Source of the DNA: Telluribacter sp035998675
GTDB taxonomy: Bacteria; Bacteroidota; Bacteroidia; Cytophagales; Spirosomataceae
DNA: 64,000 bases
Assembly (NCBI RefSeq): GCF_035998675.1
Contig: NZ_DASYHI010000024.1
Span: 186,001-250,000, forward strand
Direction: 5' to 3'
A model generated the notes under the pieces. The model was not told where the DNA came from. It ran no database searches and saw only the letters and a program-made list of their open reading frames with translations. Positions 1-9,431 of the stretch are shown piece after piece. Within the stretch, counting starts at the first letter, position 1. Each line of letters starts with the position of its first letter. Position numbers and translations under genes: made by a program.

Positions 1-47
1 ATTACAAAATGATACACAACAATTTGGCAGTTTACAACCAACTACCC

Positions 48-464
48 ATGCGAACCTGTGTAACTAAGCTCCTGCTGCTTGGTCTGCTGGCAGGGGTACC
101 TGGGTGCGGGCGACACGATGATATTAATAAGACCTACGTATTTGAAGATTTTACCAAAGCTTACCAAATCAGGCATGTGCCTATGGTTGGGAATAAGTAT
201 ACAGTGAAAGTAGAAGGTGCTTTCGATGGTAAGCTCAATATAAGGGTAGAATGCCTTTCAAGTCCGGATTTTCCATTCGATGCTAAATACAAACAATCGT
301 CCTGTTTTAAGGAAAGTAAAGTATATACAGATTCGGTAAGAATAGATATAAATAACATGGAAATTTACCAGGCTGACCTTGCTCATAACACCTACATCTA
401 CCCCAACACTGCCCGGCGGGGCAAGGTGACGGTGACAATTAAGGAGTGGACGCCGCAAGATTAG
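48..464 (+). CDS. small putative lipoprotein, unknown function
   Basis: Encodes 138 residues if started at the ATG at 48. An upstream in-frame start at 9 would put about 13 polar residues before the hydrophobic stretch, so the later ATG fits an export signal better. The N-terminus has a basic start, a leucine-rich core and then GVPGC, a slightly irregular lipobox, which suggests export and lipidation at that cysteine. The rest is a soluble, probably beta-rich domain with two more cysteines (in VECLSS and QSSCF) that could pair. No family was recognised. It is followed by a strong hairpin shared with the convergent transporter gene. Confidence 0.6.
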   Translation: MRTCVTKLLLLGLLAGVPGCGRHDDINKTYVFEDFTKAYQIRHVPMVGNKYTVKVEGAFDGKLNIRVECLSSPDFPFDAKYKQSSCFKESKVYTDSVRIDINNMEIYQADLAHNTYIYPNTARRGKVTVTIKEWTPQD

Positions 465-480
465 GTCTTATTAGTCAAAA

Positions 481-516
481 GTGAGCCGCCGAGTAGTTGC
501 TTACTCGGCGGCTCAC
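481..516. terminator. bidirectional terminator hairpin
   Basis: A perfect 15-bp inverted repeat (481-495 and 502-516) with a 6-nt loop lies between the convergent lipoprotein gene (ends 464) and the symporter gene (ends 549). It is preceded by AAAA and followed by TTCT, so it can act in both directions. Confidence 0.8.
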
Positions 517-548
517 TTCTAAAATCGCCATTGTTAACAATCATGTAC

Positions 549-1937
549 CTACTCCTCTACCAGCTCCGGTACCGTCTTTTTCCCCACCAGTACCCCTACA
601 ACCATGCCGGCTATACTGGCGAGTAAACCGTAGATCATAGGCGGGTACTCTGTTTCCAGCCACACGCAGGCCAGCCACACCACCAGCCCCACACTCATGG
701 ACAGCAGGCAACCCAGCAAATTGGCCCGCTGCCAGTAGAAGCCCGCCGCCAGGGGTACAAACAGCGACACCAGACTGAAGGCCGACGATTCACTAACCAG
801 TTCAAAGATACTTTCGCGGGTAGTAGCCATCACGATACAGACTACCGTAATAGCCAGAATACCTACCCTTATGACGAGCAGCAACTGACGGTCCGACAGG
901 TCGGGACGAAAGAACTTGACAATGTTTTCGCCCAGTACCGCCGCCGGGGCCAGGATAGCGCTACTGGTGGTACTCAGAATAGCCGATACCAGGGCGCCGA
1001 AGAACAGGATCTGCAGGGGCATGGCCGTATGCAAAAGGACCATGTTCGGGATAATCATTTGCGAATCTTTTTCAAGCTCCGGATACAACAGGTGCCCGCA
1101 CAGGCCGATGAACAGAGGCAGCAGCGCGATGGTCAGGTACATAAAGGACGACAGCAGCGACGCCCGCACCGACACGTCCGCCGACTTAGCTGCCATGACC
1201 CGCTGAAATACATCCTGCTGCGGAATGGAGCCGAGGCCAATCGTAATCCAGGCGGCAAAGTACTCTACCGAACCCTTGAAAGTCCAGTCGGGATAAAAAC
1301 GGAAGAAACCATCGGGCATCTGGTTGATCAGGGGGCTTAGTCCTCCTACTTTCTGGTACAGTACTACCGACACGAAAACAAGCCCCCCGATAATCATGAG
1401 CGTCTGCAGGAAATCGGTAATGGAAATGGACCACATTCCGCCCATCAGCGTATACAGGATTACTACTAACGAGCTAAGCAATATACAGTCAGTGAGCGAC
1501 CAGCCCAGCACAACCTTTAACACAATACCCATGGCTATAAGCTGCGCCGCTATCCAGCTGAAGTAGGAAGGGATAATCAGCAGGGCCGAAAGCAGCTCGG
1601 CGGGCCGACCGAAGCGTAACCGAAAGAAATCACAGAACGTGATGATGTTCATCCGGTAGAAGCGACGGGCAAAGAAAATTCCCACCAGAAACAGACACAG
1701 CGCCGCTCCGAAGGGGTCTTCGATAATACCCAGTACCCCGTTTTTAATAAATTCGCCCGGTGCGCCCATAATCGTCTCCGAGCCAAACCAGGTGGCAAAG
1801 GTAGCCGAGGCTGCCAGTACCAGCGGGAGCCGCCGCCCCGCCAGAATGAAGTCCTGCGTGGTAGTTACCCGCCGCGATGCCCACATACCTATACCAAGGT
1901 TGAGCAGCAGGTATATGATTATGGAAACAGCTAACAT
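549..1937 (-). CDS. sodium:solute symporter (SSS family)
   Basis: An inner-membrane sodium-coupled transporter of the SSS (SLC5-like) family. From the ATG at 1937 it is 462 residues with about 12-13 hydrophobic segments. The family pattern of the first two helices is visible: an N-terminal helix, then the loop DFILAGRRLPL, then ATFATWFGSETIMGAP, which carries the small residues of the sodium/substrate site. An open frame continues 33 residues upstream, but that extension is polar and unlike the family, so I start at M34 of the open frame. Substrate cannot be told; the protein is closer to the proline/choline-type branch than to the second symporter at 9432-11072. It lies between terminators, so it is probably transcribed alone. 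Confidence 0.85.
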   Translation of the reverse strand: MLAVSIIIYLLLNLGIGMWASRRVTTTQDFILAGRRLPLVLAASATFATWFGSETIMGAPGEFIKNGVLGIIEDPFGAALCLFLVGIFFARRFYRMNIITFCDFFRLRFGRPAELLSALLIIPSYFSWIAAQLIAMGIVLKVVLGWSLTDCILLSSLVVILYTLMGGMWSISITDFLQTLMIIGGLVFVSVVLYQKVGGLSPLINQMPDGFFRFYPDWTFKGSVEYFAAWITIGLGSIPQQDVFQRVMAAKSADVSVRASLLSSFMYLTIALLPLFIGLCGHLLYPELEKDSQMIIPNMVLLHTAMPLQILFFGALVSAILSTTSSAILAPAAVLGENIVKFFRPDLSDRQLLLVIRVGILAITVVCIVMATTRESIFELVSESSAFSLVSLFVPLAAGFYWQRANLLGCLLSMSVGLVVWLACVWLETEYPPMIYGLLASIAGMVVGVLVGKKTVPELVEE

Positions 1938-2036
1938 GGATAGACAAAAGGAGGATACCGGAAACAGCCTGCAAACAAAAGGACTGGGAAACTTATTTGC
2001 AAGTACCTGAGGGAGTACTTTGTGAAGTAAATACAA

Positions 2037-2076
2037 AAAGAGCGACCTGCCGGGAAGTACCAGCGGGTCGCTCTTT
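2037..2076 (-). terminator. terminator after the inositol oxygenase gene
   Basis: Arms at 2037-2050 and 2063-2076 pair over 14 bp with one G-U wobble around a 12-nt loop. On the minus strand the stem is followed by a T-rich run (TTTTTGTATTT). It lies 80 bases after the oxygenase stop and separates that gene from the downstream symporter. Confidence 0.75.
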
Positions 2077-2158
2077 CTTATGGAAAATACTACTAAGTAC
2101 TCGTATAAAGTAGCATAGCTATGAAAAGCTAATGCCTGACTACCTAATCACTGTCAGC

Positions 2159-3031
2159 CTAAAAACGAAGCGTCTTTGGCAGGTACTTGGCTACCAGGTC
2201 TTCGTAGTAGGGACGCAGTTCCTGCCAGTTGGGCGGAACGGGCGACTTCGAGTACAAATCATAGGGGTTAAATTTATCCACCCATTTGAACATCTCGTGG
2301 TCGTGCGCATCCATCAGGTGCTCGTAGGCATGCTCGCGGTGCTGTGAGTAGAACGAGTGGTAACGCAGCATGTACAGACCTTCTTCCGGAATATAATTTT
2401 TCATCATTTGATAAATATACTCATCGTGCCCCCACGACATGTGTACGTTGCGCAGCCCGCAGTTAGGCTCATACACGCCGTACCTGGTGTTGTAGCGCTC
2501 GTCGTAGGTATCCGGATTAGCCGCGAAGTACTCAGGGTACACAATCTTGTCCGAATGCGCGCAGCCTACCGGGAACGTATCACCTACTACGGCCCACTGC
2601 GGCTCGCCAAACAGGCAAAGTACCTTACCCAGGTCATGCATAAGCCCTACCAGCACAAACCAGTCGGGATGGCCGTCGGCCCGAATAGCCTCGGAGGTCT
2701 GCAGCAGGTGCTGTAGCTGGTCCAGGTCGGTATCGGGGTCAGAGTCGTCAACCAGCGTATTCAAAAAGTCGAAGGCCGCCCATACCGGCATTTCCTTTTT
2801 GTCAAATTTTAGGAATTCCCGCTCCTTTTCCATGACGAAGTCGTACGTCTGGTAGGTATGGTTTAGCCGGTAAAACTCCCGCACCGTATCCCGCGCCGGT
2901 TCGTCGTAGTTTCTGAACTCCTCTTTGGTTTTGGCAGGCGTGTTGGGTTCCGGATAGCGTTCCAGAATATCATCCTCCCATTCGTCGAGACTCTGCAGGG
3001 GCGCGTTTTGGTCTATTGCGGTAGTTTTCAT
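2159..3031 (-). CDS. myo-inositol oxygenase (MIOX family)
   Basis: Predicted to cleave the ring of myo-inositol with O2 to give D-glucuronate, using a di-iron centre in the cytoplasm. The product is 290 residues, close to the ~285 of animal MIOX, and the whole chain is the HD-type MIOX fold. All six expected iron ligands are seen: H121 (in DGHPDW), H132 and D133 (in LMHDLGK), H202 (in SWGHDEY), H225 (in RYHSFY) and D258 (in NPYDLY). The hallmark stretch FGEPQWAVVGDTFPVGC is intact. The ATG at 3031 is preferred because a promoter-like element sits at 3062-3093, which would exclude the TTG at 3052 as a useful start. Neighbours are two SSS transporters and a SusCD pair, which could feed it inositol; no uronate pathway gene is in view. 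Confidence 0.93.
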   Translation of the reverse strand: MKTTAIDQNAPLQSLDEWEDDILERYPEPNTPAKTKEEFRNYDEPARDTVREFYRLNHTYQTYDFVMEKEREFLKFDKKEMPVWAAFDFLNTLVDDSDPDTDLDQLQHLLQTSEAIRADGHPDWFVLVGLMHDLGKVLCLFGEPQWAVVGDTFPVGCAHSDKIVYPEYFAANPDTYDERYNTRYGVYEPNCGLRNVHMSWGHDEYIYQMMKNYIPEEGLYMLRYHSFYSQHREHAYEHLMDAHDHEMFKWVDKFNPYDLYSKSPVPPNWQELRPYYEDLVAKYLPKTLRF

Positions 3032-3061
3032 AGGGATAGTTCGGTAAAGCAATGTTTTTTG

Positions 3062-3093
3062 TAAAGATATACAAAAGGCTGTATTCCAGTCAA
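3062..3093 (-). promoter_or_regulatory. candidate promoter of the inositol oxygenase gene
   Basis: On the minus strand TTG (3093-3091) is followed after 21 nt by TATCTTTA (3069-3062), one base from the Bacteroidota -7 consensus TAnnTTTG. It lies about 30 bases before the ATG at 3031. Confidence 0.4.
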
Positions 3094-3142
3094 CTTACTG
3101 GACCTACATAACAGGCTTACATTACTATTTGTTCGGCTGCTG

Positions 3143-3475
3143 TCAGCGTGGTCCGCGCGAACGCTCGTTCCGGCCGTAGCGGCGGTCGTCGTTGTAGTTA
3201 CGGTTGCTGCGCAGCCTTCTGTTTTCGTAGTTGCGTCTACCGTTATTACGCGGGGCGTTACGTTGTTCGTAGCGCCGGTCGTATCGGGGCGAGTCACGGT
3301 ATACGACCCGGGGTGGCGGTACCGGACGTACTACTATTACCCGTGGGGGTGGTGGGGGTACCCGGTAGCCGTAGTCGTAGCGGCGGGGTGGGTGGTTATG
3401 GTACACACAGGAAGTAGCAAAGCTTCCCAGCAGCAGCATAATGGCCCATATTGAAACAGACTTCACGTTTTTCAT
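3143..3475 (-). CDS. small Arg/Tyr-rich lipoprotein
   Basis: A 110-residue protein with a clear lipoprotein signal: basic MKNVK start, hydrophobic core and lipobox FATSC. The mature part is low complexity: a proline run near YRVPPPPPR, then a strongly basic tail made of Arg, Asn and Tyr. Such tails may contact peptidoglycan, nucleic acid or lipopolysaccharide, but no function is known. It sits between the SusD terminator and the oxygenase gene on the same strand and may be its own unit. Confidence 0.7.
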   Translation of the reverse strand: MKNVKSVSIWAIMLLLGSFATSCVYHNHPPRRYDYGYRVPPPPPRVIVVRPVPPPRVVYRDSPRYDRRYEQRNAPRNNGRRNYENRRLRSNRNYNDDRRYGRNERSRGPR

Positions 3476-3776
3476 GGCTGGTTACGTTTGTTTTATACTA
3501 AGACAATTAAAAATGGGATTACCCCTATGGTACTTTACTAACGAAAAAAAGAGGACAGATTGGTATTTGTTTCCTGATTTTGAATTGTTTTCCCGGTATT
3601 TCAATTCGTGAAATGCGTACTGATCAGTTGACAGGTACCTATCTGATTAATCGGCAACAGCCTGATCTTTATCAGGTACTGCTGGTCGGCTAAGTTATAG
3701 ATAGTCCAGAAAAAAATCTACCCGAATAGTCGTTTTCAGACTATTCGGGTAGATTTCAAATTTAACGAAATGCTTT
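3476..3776. other. non-coding gap between lipoprotein and SusD genes
   Basis: About 300 bases with no credible gene. It holds the upstream region of the lipoprotein gene and, at its right end, the SusD terminator. No exact TAnnTTTG element was found. Confidence 0.6.
3714..3756 (-). terminator. terminator of the SusCD operon
   Basis: A perfect 18-bp stem (3714-3731 and 3739-3756) closes a 7-nt loop. On the minus strand it is followed at once by a run of seven Ts, a textbook intrinsic terminator 20 bases after the SusD stop. Confidence 0.9.
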
Positions 3777-5558
3777 TTATTCCCAGCCCGGATTCTGCTT
3801 AATGGCTGGGTTCTGGGCCAGGGTATTCAACGGAATGGGCCATAGGTAGTGCTTGGCTTCGTTGAATACAGGATTTTCAAAGTCGGTGCCTTTGAAAACA
3901 TCAATATATTCTTTACCTGACACAGGGTCTATAGACGTTTTCATGTTAGTACCTTTAAAACGAGCCTGAGCATCCGCGTTCCAGCGGATCCCCATACTGG
4001 GTATTTCCAGTTTTTTGCCCTGCTTCCAGCGCTTAAGATCCGTATAACGATGGCCCTCCATAAATAGCTCAATACGGCGCTCCCGACGGATCTCAGCGAT
4101 CAGCGGTGAAATACCATCTTTTGCGTAGCGGGGATCAACGGGTATATTACCCAGCGTCATGTGCGGCATTTTAACCCTGTCACGCAGTTTATTGATGCTT
4201 ATGTCGAGGTCACCCTGAGAGATAGTGCCTAACTCGGCCAGTGCCTCAGCGTAAATCAACAGGGCTTCGGCAAATCGTAACGTAATTGCAGGAGTTTCGC
4301 CTGTATTGAACGCTTTCCCTATCATATCATCTGCATTGTAATGCTTGATGATGTGATAGCCGGTAGTAGTCTGTAAACCTCCACCCGGCATACCCAGCAA
4401 TCGGGGATAGGTACGCCCATCGCCCAGGTGATAGTTGTACTTTTTTGTGTCGGCAGGGTGCAGCACCGTTTGGCGAAGGCGGGGGTCACGGTTTTCGAAT
4501 ATATTCTCAAACTGCTCATCGCCTTTATAAAGAGGTGACAAGGAAATGGGTAATCCATCGGTGCAGAGGTAATCTTCCACGAGGCTTTTAGTAGCACCAC
4601 CTGTATAGTTGAAATAGGACTGAATGTGATTGTTGATCACCCCAGATTTGTACTTTCGCCAGTAAATTACTTCTGGATTGCCCGTCAGGTCGAGTACCCG
4701 ATGGTAGGCATTATAATCATTCTCAGGATTGCCCGTCGAGTACAGACGGTAGGGACCTTTATCCATAAGTTCTTTGGCGGCCTTGACGGCTTCTTCCAAC
4801 CACATCTTCGAATCGCCGGCGTTGTGATACTTGTTCCAGGTACCTTCATAGAGGCACAGGCGGGCTTTTACCAGCAGTGCGGCCCAGCGGTTAAGACGTC
4901 CGGGCGCGTTACCATCTCCCCAGTTATTTGGGAGTTTTGTGGAAGCGAAGTTCAGGTCGTCGAGTATTTTCTTCATCGCTTCGGCACGGGGCATGCGGGC
5001 GGCGTAAAGTTCCTCAGAGTCAATATTGAGTGAACGATCGACGTAGGGTACATCCCCAAATTTTTGCACTTTCTCAGCGTAAAACCAGCCGCGAAATAAC
5101 TGTGCTTCTCCGGCGTACTTGTCTTTGGCGGCCTGCGGGATCTGGGCGCGGTTGTAGTTTTCCAGTCCTACGTTAATAGCCCGAATGAAGTTCCATCCCT
5201 GATAGCCAAACCACTCGGGATTGGAAGGTACATTGTGTTTTCCTGCCCGCACCTGCTGAAAACGCACGTGGCGGGGCTCGCGGGGAGCCAGGTTATCCGA
5301 GAATTCATCCTGAGCGTAGATGTTTCCGAAATGGCTGTTAAAACCCTCTGTATGGCCCATCATAATCGGAACCGCTACATCATTCCGGGCTATGTTGTAG
5401 ATGCTGTTATTATACACAGCGAGGTCATTCTCAGAATTCCAGAAAGTCTCGTTGGTGATTTGATCCAGGGGATAGCGCTCCAGAAACTCGTCGTTGCAGC
5501 CGCTCACCAGAAAGGTTACCCCCAGGGCAAAGCTGAATTTTAAAATATTGCTTTTCAT
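3777..5558 (-). CDS. SusD/RagB-family outer-membrane substrate-binding lipoprotein
   Basis: Surface lipoprotein that acts as the substrate-catching lid on the SusC barrel encoded just upstream. It has 593 residues. The signal peptide ends in the lipobox LVSGC, followed by the usual N-terminal pattern CNDEFLERYPLDQITNETFW. The helical TPR-like region follows, with PNNWGDGNAPGRLNRWAALLVKARLCLYEG typical of the family (shown here in pieces: GRLNRWAAL, KARLCLYEG). The C-terminal domain has IRRERRIELFMEGHRYTDLKRW and ends in LWPIPLNTLAQNPAIKQNPGW, the common RagB/SusD ending. The gap to SusC is 78 bases, so the pair is co-transcribed and ends at a strong terminator. The ligand is not deducible. 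Confidence 0.96.
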   Translation of the reverse strand: MKSNILKFSFALGVTFLVSGCNDEFLERYPLDQITNETFWNSENDLAVYNNSIYNIARNDVAVPIMMGHTEGFNSHFGNIYAQDEFSDNLAPREPRHVRFQQVRAGKHNVPSNPEWFGYQGWNFIRAINVGLENYNRAQIPQAAKDKYAGEAQLFRGWFYAEKVQKFGDVPYVDRSLNIDSEELYAARMPRAEAMKKILDDLNFASTKLPNNWGDGNAPGRLNRWAALLVKARLCLYEGTWNKYHNAGDSKMWLEEAVKAAKELMDKGPYRLYSTGNPENDYNAYHRVLDLTGNPEVIYWRKYKSGVINNHIQSYFNYTGGATKSLVEDYLCTDGLPISLSPLYKGDEQFENIFENRDPRLRQTVLHPADTKKYNYHLGDGRTYPRLLGMPGGGLQTTTGYHIIKHYNADDMIGKAFNTGETPAITLRFAEALLIYAEALAELGTISQGDLDISINKLRDRVKMPHMTLGNIPVDPRYAKDGISPLIAEIRRERRIELFMEGHRYTDLKRWKQGKKLEIPSMGIRWNADAQARFKGTNMKTSIDPVSGKEYIDVFKGTDFENPVFNEAKHYLWPIPLNTLAQNPAIKQNPGWE

Positions 5559-5636
5559 AAATTATTATTAGAAGTCCAATAAATTGAATGTGCTATAGAA
5601 AGCTGGCAGATAATGGCTAACAGCTACTAACTTTTT

Positions 5637-8600
5637 CTAGAATGATACATTGATCCCTACTGTTCCGATACGCTGCATAGGATATTCAATCACTTGGGTT
5701 TGAATAGACTCTGGGTCGAGCGGTTTACGGATCTTAGTTATTTCAAACAGGTTCATGCCCGAGATAAAGACTTGGGCCCGGCTCATACCGATACGATTGC
5801 TAAGTGCCACCGGAAGTGTGTAGCTGAGTGTGACGTTTTTGGCACGCAGATAGGCAGCATTTTGCAGAAAACGCGTTTGACCCTGAACGTTCTTCTTGTC
5901 GCTTGTCGAAATATGTGCGGCAGGAAAGTAGGCGTTGGGGTTTTCTGGTGTCCAGGTATCGGTAATGTAATAGCGCTCCACGTGGCCCGCGTTAAATGGA
6001 TAGAACCAGGTCCAGTTACCATTGTCGGGCAGATAATCGGCTTGTCCTATACCCTGGAAGAATGCGGTCAGGCGAAGATTTTTGTAGGCAATGCTGGTAT
6101 TAACCCCAAAGGTGTAGCGGGGAGAGCTATTACCGATGATGCGGCGGTCACCAGGGTCTGCCAGAGTATTCTTGCCTGGGCTGATGATCCCGTCGCCATT
6201 CAGGTCAGCGTACTGGATGTCGCCCGCCCGCCAGTTATTACCTAATCGCGACTGGTCTGGTGCGGCCTTCACTGCATCCTGAGTCTGGAAAATACCTATT
6301 GTTTCGTAGCCCCAGATTTCGCCGAGCTTCTGGCCTACATAAAATATACCTTGTCCGGGGTTAGGTAAGGCTCCCGATGGATTCTCAAATTTGGTGATCG
6401 TAGCTTGTGCATCAGCCAAAGCCACCGTCACGTCGTAGCTCCAGTCGGTCTTGATCCGGTCGCGCCAGGTCAGAGATAGCTCCCACCCTTTAGTGCGCAG
6501 GTCGGCGGAGTTGGACTGGGGAGCGTTGGTACCCAGGATATCTGGATAATCCACATTCATGAGCATGTCCTTGGTGTCGCGGGTGTAAAGGTCGAAAGAG
6601 AAGTCGAGGCGGCTTTTAAGCATTGTTATATCCAGTCCGATATTTTTAGATGTAACTGACTCCCAGGTGAGTGATGGGCTAACCAAGCCGGCGGGCGACA
6701 CAAAAGGAATAGCAGCCCCCTGGAACATATAGGGGGCTTGCCCCGTACCCATTGAAGATATGTAAGGATAATAAATCTGATTACCGTTGTTTCGGTTCTG
6801 AATGGTTTGATTACCCAGGGTACCGTAGGAGGCACGCAGTTTCAGGTTATCCAGCCAACTGTTGGTACCAGCCATGAATTTCTCGTTGCTAATCCGCCAG
6901 CCCGCCGAGAAAGAAGGAAAGAATCCAAAGCGGCTATCCTGCGGAAAGCGGGAGGTACCGTCGTAACGACCATTGGCTTCCAGCAAATAGCGGTCGTCAT
7001 AGTTATAGGTCAGTCGGTAGAACACCCCCCGCAGCGATACGTGCGATTTGCCTCCCTGGGTTCGCTGCACGCCGGTCGTTGCGTTGAGATCGGTCACGAA
7101 CGGGGTAATCAGCGAGCGTGCCTGCGAGTAGATTGAACTGTACTGTCCACGCTCCTGGTTGAAGCCAATCATGGAAGTAATGTTATGCTTGCCCGTATTT
7201 TGCAAAGTATACTGTGCGTAGGCGTTCAGGACGTAGTACTGATTGTAGGAGGTCCGGTTCTCGATCCAGTCGTCGCCACTGAATCCATTGCTTACAGGAC
7301 TCTTTGCTAGCAGGTCAGTATCAACAATGTCCACCTTGCTCTGTACATCCTGGTACATCTGGTTAAAAATGTTGTACGAGAAGTTTCCCGTTACTTTTAG
7401 GCCTGGCAGCGGCGTCAGCGTAGCCCCCTGGGTAAGCCAGATGTCGTTGCGGGTGAAGGTCTCGCGACCTCCGTCCTGTAGATAGGGGAAGAAGTTGGTG
7501 CCCCCGAAGTACTTACCGATATACTGCGCATACTGGTCACGGTCGCCGGGAGTGACGTAATGAGGCAGGTCTGGAAATTGGATAGGTTGAATAGGGTTCA
7601 CCCGCGCCAGAGAGTTGATGTTAACGTCCCAGTTATAAAAGTGCGGCTTGTCGCTATTCTGAGAGTTGAAAATAATTTTTTCATCAAGGTTTAGCCATTT
7701 ATTAACCTGGAAATCAGCCTTCATCAGTACATTGTACCGCTTAAACTTCTCATTGTTCATGCGCAAGTAGCCATCCTTGCTGAAACGCCCTAGCGAAACG
7801 AAGAATTTTGACTTATCACTTCCTCCGGAAATCGACAAGTCCTGCTGGTTGGTAGGAGCGTAGTCGGTCATGATCTTCTCTTGATAGCGATTGTAGCCAT
7901 AATACTGAAGCCGGCCATTCACTACCCCCCACTCATTGGCGGGTATAGGATTATCAGAGTATTTCTTAGTAGCTGCTATAAAGTCGTCATCGTAGGAGGG
8001 GTTTCCATTTGTGCGGATGTTAGCAGCGTTGCGCGCCTGCGTAAACTCGTAAGGATCTGTCACGACGTCCATGTTGAAAATCGGCTTGGCCAGCGAAAAC
8101 TGTGAACCGAAATTAACCTGAATTTTGCCGGCTTTGCCACTCTTAGTAGTCACGAGAACTACTCCAAAGGCGGCACGGGCACCATAGACAGCGGCCGCCG
8201 AGGCATCTTTCAGGACGCTGATGCTCTCGATGTCGTTGGGGTTAATACGGTTGATGTCCATCGGCACGTTATCTACCAGAATCAGGGGGGCACCACCGTT
8301 AATTGATTCATAGCCCCGGATATTGAACTGAGGCGACTGTGATGGATCGCCATTCCGAATGGATACGTTAAGGTTGGGAATTACACCCTGCAAACCTTCC
8401 CCTGCGTTGGCAATAGGGCGATTTTCGAGGCGTTCGGCGTCGGCTACACCCACGGCACCTGTGAGGTTTACTTTCTGCTGGGTACCGTACCCCACTACCA
8501 CTACCTCATTAAGTACCTTGTCTTCTATGGCGAGGCTTACATTAATGGTGCTTTGGCTCCCTACTATTATTTCTTTGGAGGTATAACCTACAAAACTGAA

Positions 8601-8924
8601 CACAAGCGATGTGTTGTCCGTAGGTATATCCAGTTGAAACTCCCCGTCCGCATTCGTGGTAGTACCGCGGCTTGTCCCTTTGATGACCACGCTCACCCCC
8701 GGCAGCCCACTGCCTGTTTCGTCACTTACCTTACCGGAAACCAGACGCTTGGGAGATTCCGGACCAGAATCCGTTACCGATAGGCGATCTACTGCGTAGT
8801 GATTCACTACCGCCTTCTCGTGTGCGCTGGCAGTACCCAGGATCAACAGGGAGAGCACAAGCTGAGTTGCCGAGGTCCGGGTGATCCTTTTTAGTACATT
8901 TTGATTGTGTACTTGTTCTTTCAT
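5637..8924 (-). CDS. SusC/RagA-family TonB-dependent outer-membrane transporter
   Basis: A 1095-residue, TonB-energised barrel that works with SusD to import glycans or other large ligands. After a signal peptide with an unusually long polar start there is a CarboxypepD_reg-like domain (VSGKVSDETGSGLPGVSVVIKG, about residues 60-140). Next come the SusC hallmark VVVVGYGTQQKVNLTGAV and the plug (DNVPMD, LKDASAAAVYGARAAFGVV, about 145-265), then a beta barrel ending in an aromatic-rich strand (GTVGINVSF). No STN domain is present, so signalling through an anti-sigma factor is not expected; no regulator gene is adjacent. Its partner SusD follows after 78 bases. Confidence 0.96.
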   Translation of the reverse strand: MKEQVHNQNVLKRITRTSATQLVLSLLILGTASAHEKAVVNHYAVDRLSVTDSGPESPKRLVSGKVSDETGSGLPGVSVVIKGTSRGTTTNADGEFQLDIPTDNTSLVFSFVGYTSKEIIVGSQSTINVSLAIEDKVLNEVVVVGYGTQQKVNLTGAVGVADAERLENRPIANAGEGLQGVIPNLNVSIRNGDPSQSPQFNIRGYESINGGAPLILVDNVPMDINRINPNDIESISVLKDASAAAVYGARAAFGVVLVTTKSGKAGKIQVNFGSQFSLAKPIFNMDVVTDPYEFTQARNAANIRTNGNPSYDDDFIAATKKYSDNPIPANEWGVVNGRLQYYGYNRYQEKIMTDYAPTNQQDLSISGGSDKSKFFVSLGRFSKDGYLRMNNEKFKRYNVLMKADFQVNKWLNLDEKIIFNSQNSDKPHFYNWDVNINSLARVNPIQPIQFPDLPHYVTPGDRDQYAQYIGKYFGGTNFFPYLQDGGRETFTRNDIWLTQGATLTPLPGLKVTGNFSYNIFNQMYQDVQSKVDIVDTDLLAKSPVSNGFSGDDWIENRTSYNQYYVLNAYAQYTLQNTGKHNITSMIGFNQERGQYSSIYSQARSLITPFVTDLNATTGVQRTQGGKSHVSLRGVFYRLTYNYDDRYLLEANGRYDGTSRFPQDSRFGFFPSFSAGWRISNEKFMAGTNSWLDNLKLRASYGTLGNQTIQNRNNGNQIYYPYISSMGTGQAPYMFQGAAIPFVSPAGLVSPSLTWESVTSKNIGLDITMLKSRLDFSFDLYTRDTKDMLMNVDYPDILGTNAPQSNSADLRTKGWELSLTWRDRIKTDWSYDVTVALADAQATITKFENPSGALPNPGQGIFYVGQKLGEIWGYETIGIFQTQDAVKAAPDQSRLGNNWRAGDIQYADLNGDGIISPGKNTLADPGDRRIIGNSSPRYTFGVNTSIAYKNLRLTAFFQGIGQADYLPDNGNWTWFYPFNAGHVERYYITDTWTPENPNAYFPAAHISTSDKKNVQGQTRFLQNAAYLRAKNVTLSYTLPVALSNRIGMSRAQVFISGMNLFEITKIRKPLDPESIQTQVIEYPMQRIGTVGINVSF

Positions 8925-9431
8925 AGTATAAAAAATGGATTAATTGAATTATTTAAGAGTAGCACAATAATCCTTACTGCGTACGCAGCAGGCACAGCAG
9001 AACATACAGTAGCTCTGTAATATCCCTGTAGTCTGAATGGCTGACTTCAGGCTACAGAATTCTTTACTCTGATATTGAATTTTTTTGGAATGTAGAACAG
9101 GTATGCGGTAAGCGGAATGCTAGTAACTGAAACAACAGGTATAGATACTCCCTGTCATTATGTTTAAGAAGTTGACATGGTACTCTGTATACTACTGTAT
9201 TTAAATTTATTTTAAAAAAAATTTAAACCGATTAAAGAAAAAAGAGTTACACCCCTTACCAAAGCCTCAGCAGACCAGGTAATAGGTAGTATATGGATAT
9301 GTGGCAGAGGGCTTTATCCGGATTGCTGAATAGGTCGTAGTAATTTTTTATACTTAACCTTTCCCGGGTTTCAGTACCAAGAAATAAAGTCTTTACCTGC
9401 CAGTTTCATCTTCCAGATACAACGGACCAAC
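8925..9431. other. long non-coding region upstream of SusC
   Basis: About 500 bases without a credible gene. It contains an imperfect inverted repeat near 9031-9058 (arms GTAGTCTGAA and TTCAGGCTAC, one mismatch) and a very AT-rich inverted repeat at 9200-9227. A regulatory leader or operator region is likely, but no exact -7 element was found. Confidence 0.5.
9200..9227. repeat. AT-only inverted repeat upstream of SusC
   Basis: Arms TTTAAATTT (9200-9208) and AAATTTAAA (9219-9227) are perfect complements around a 10-nt AT spacer. It may be a bent or melted promoter region, a binding site, or a weak terminator for the symporter gene upstream. Confidence 0.4.
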
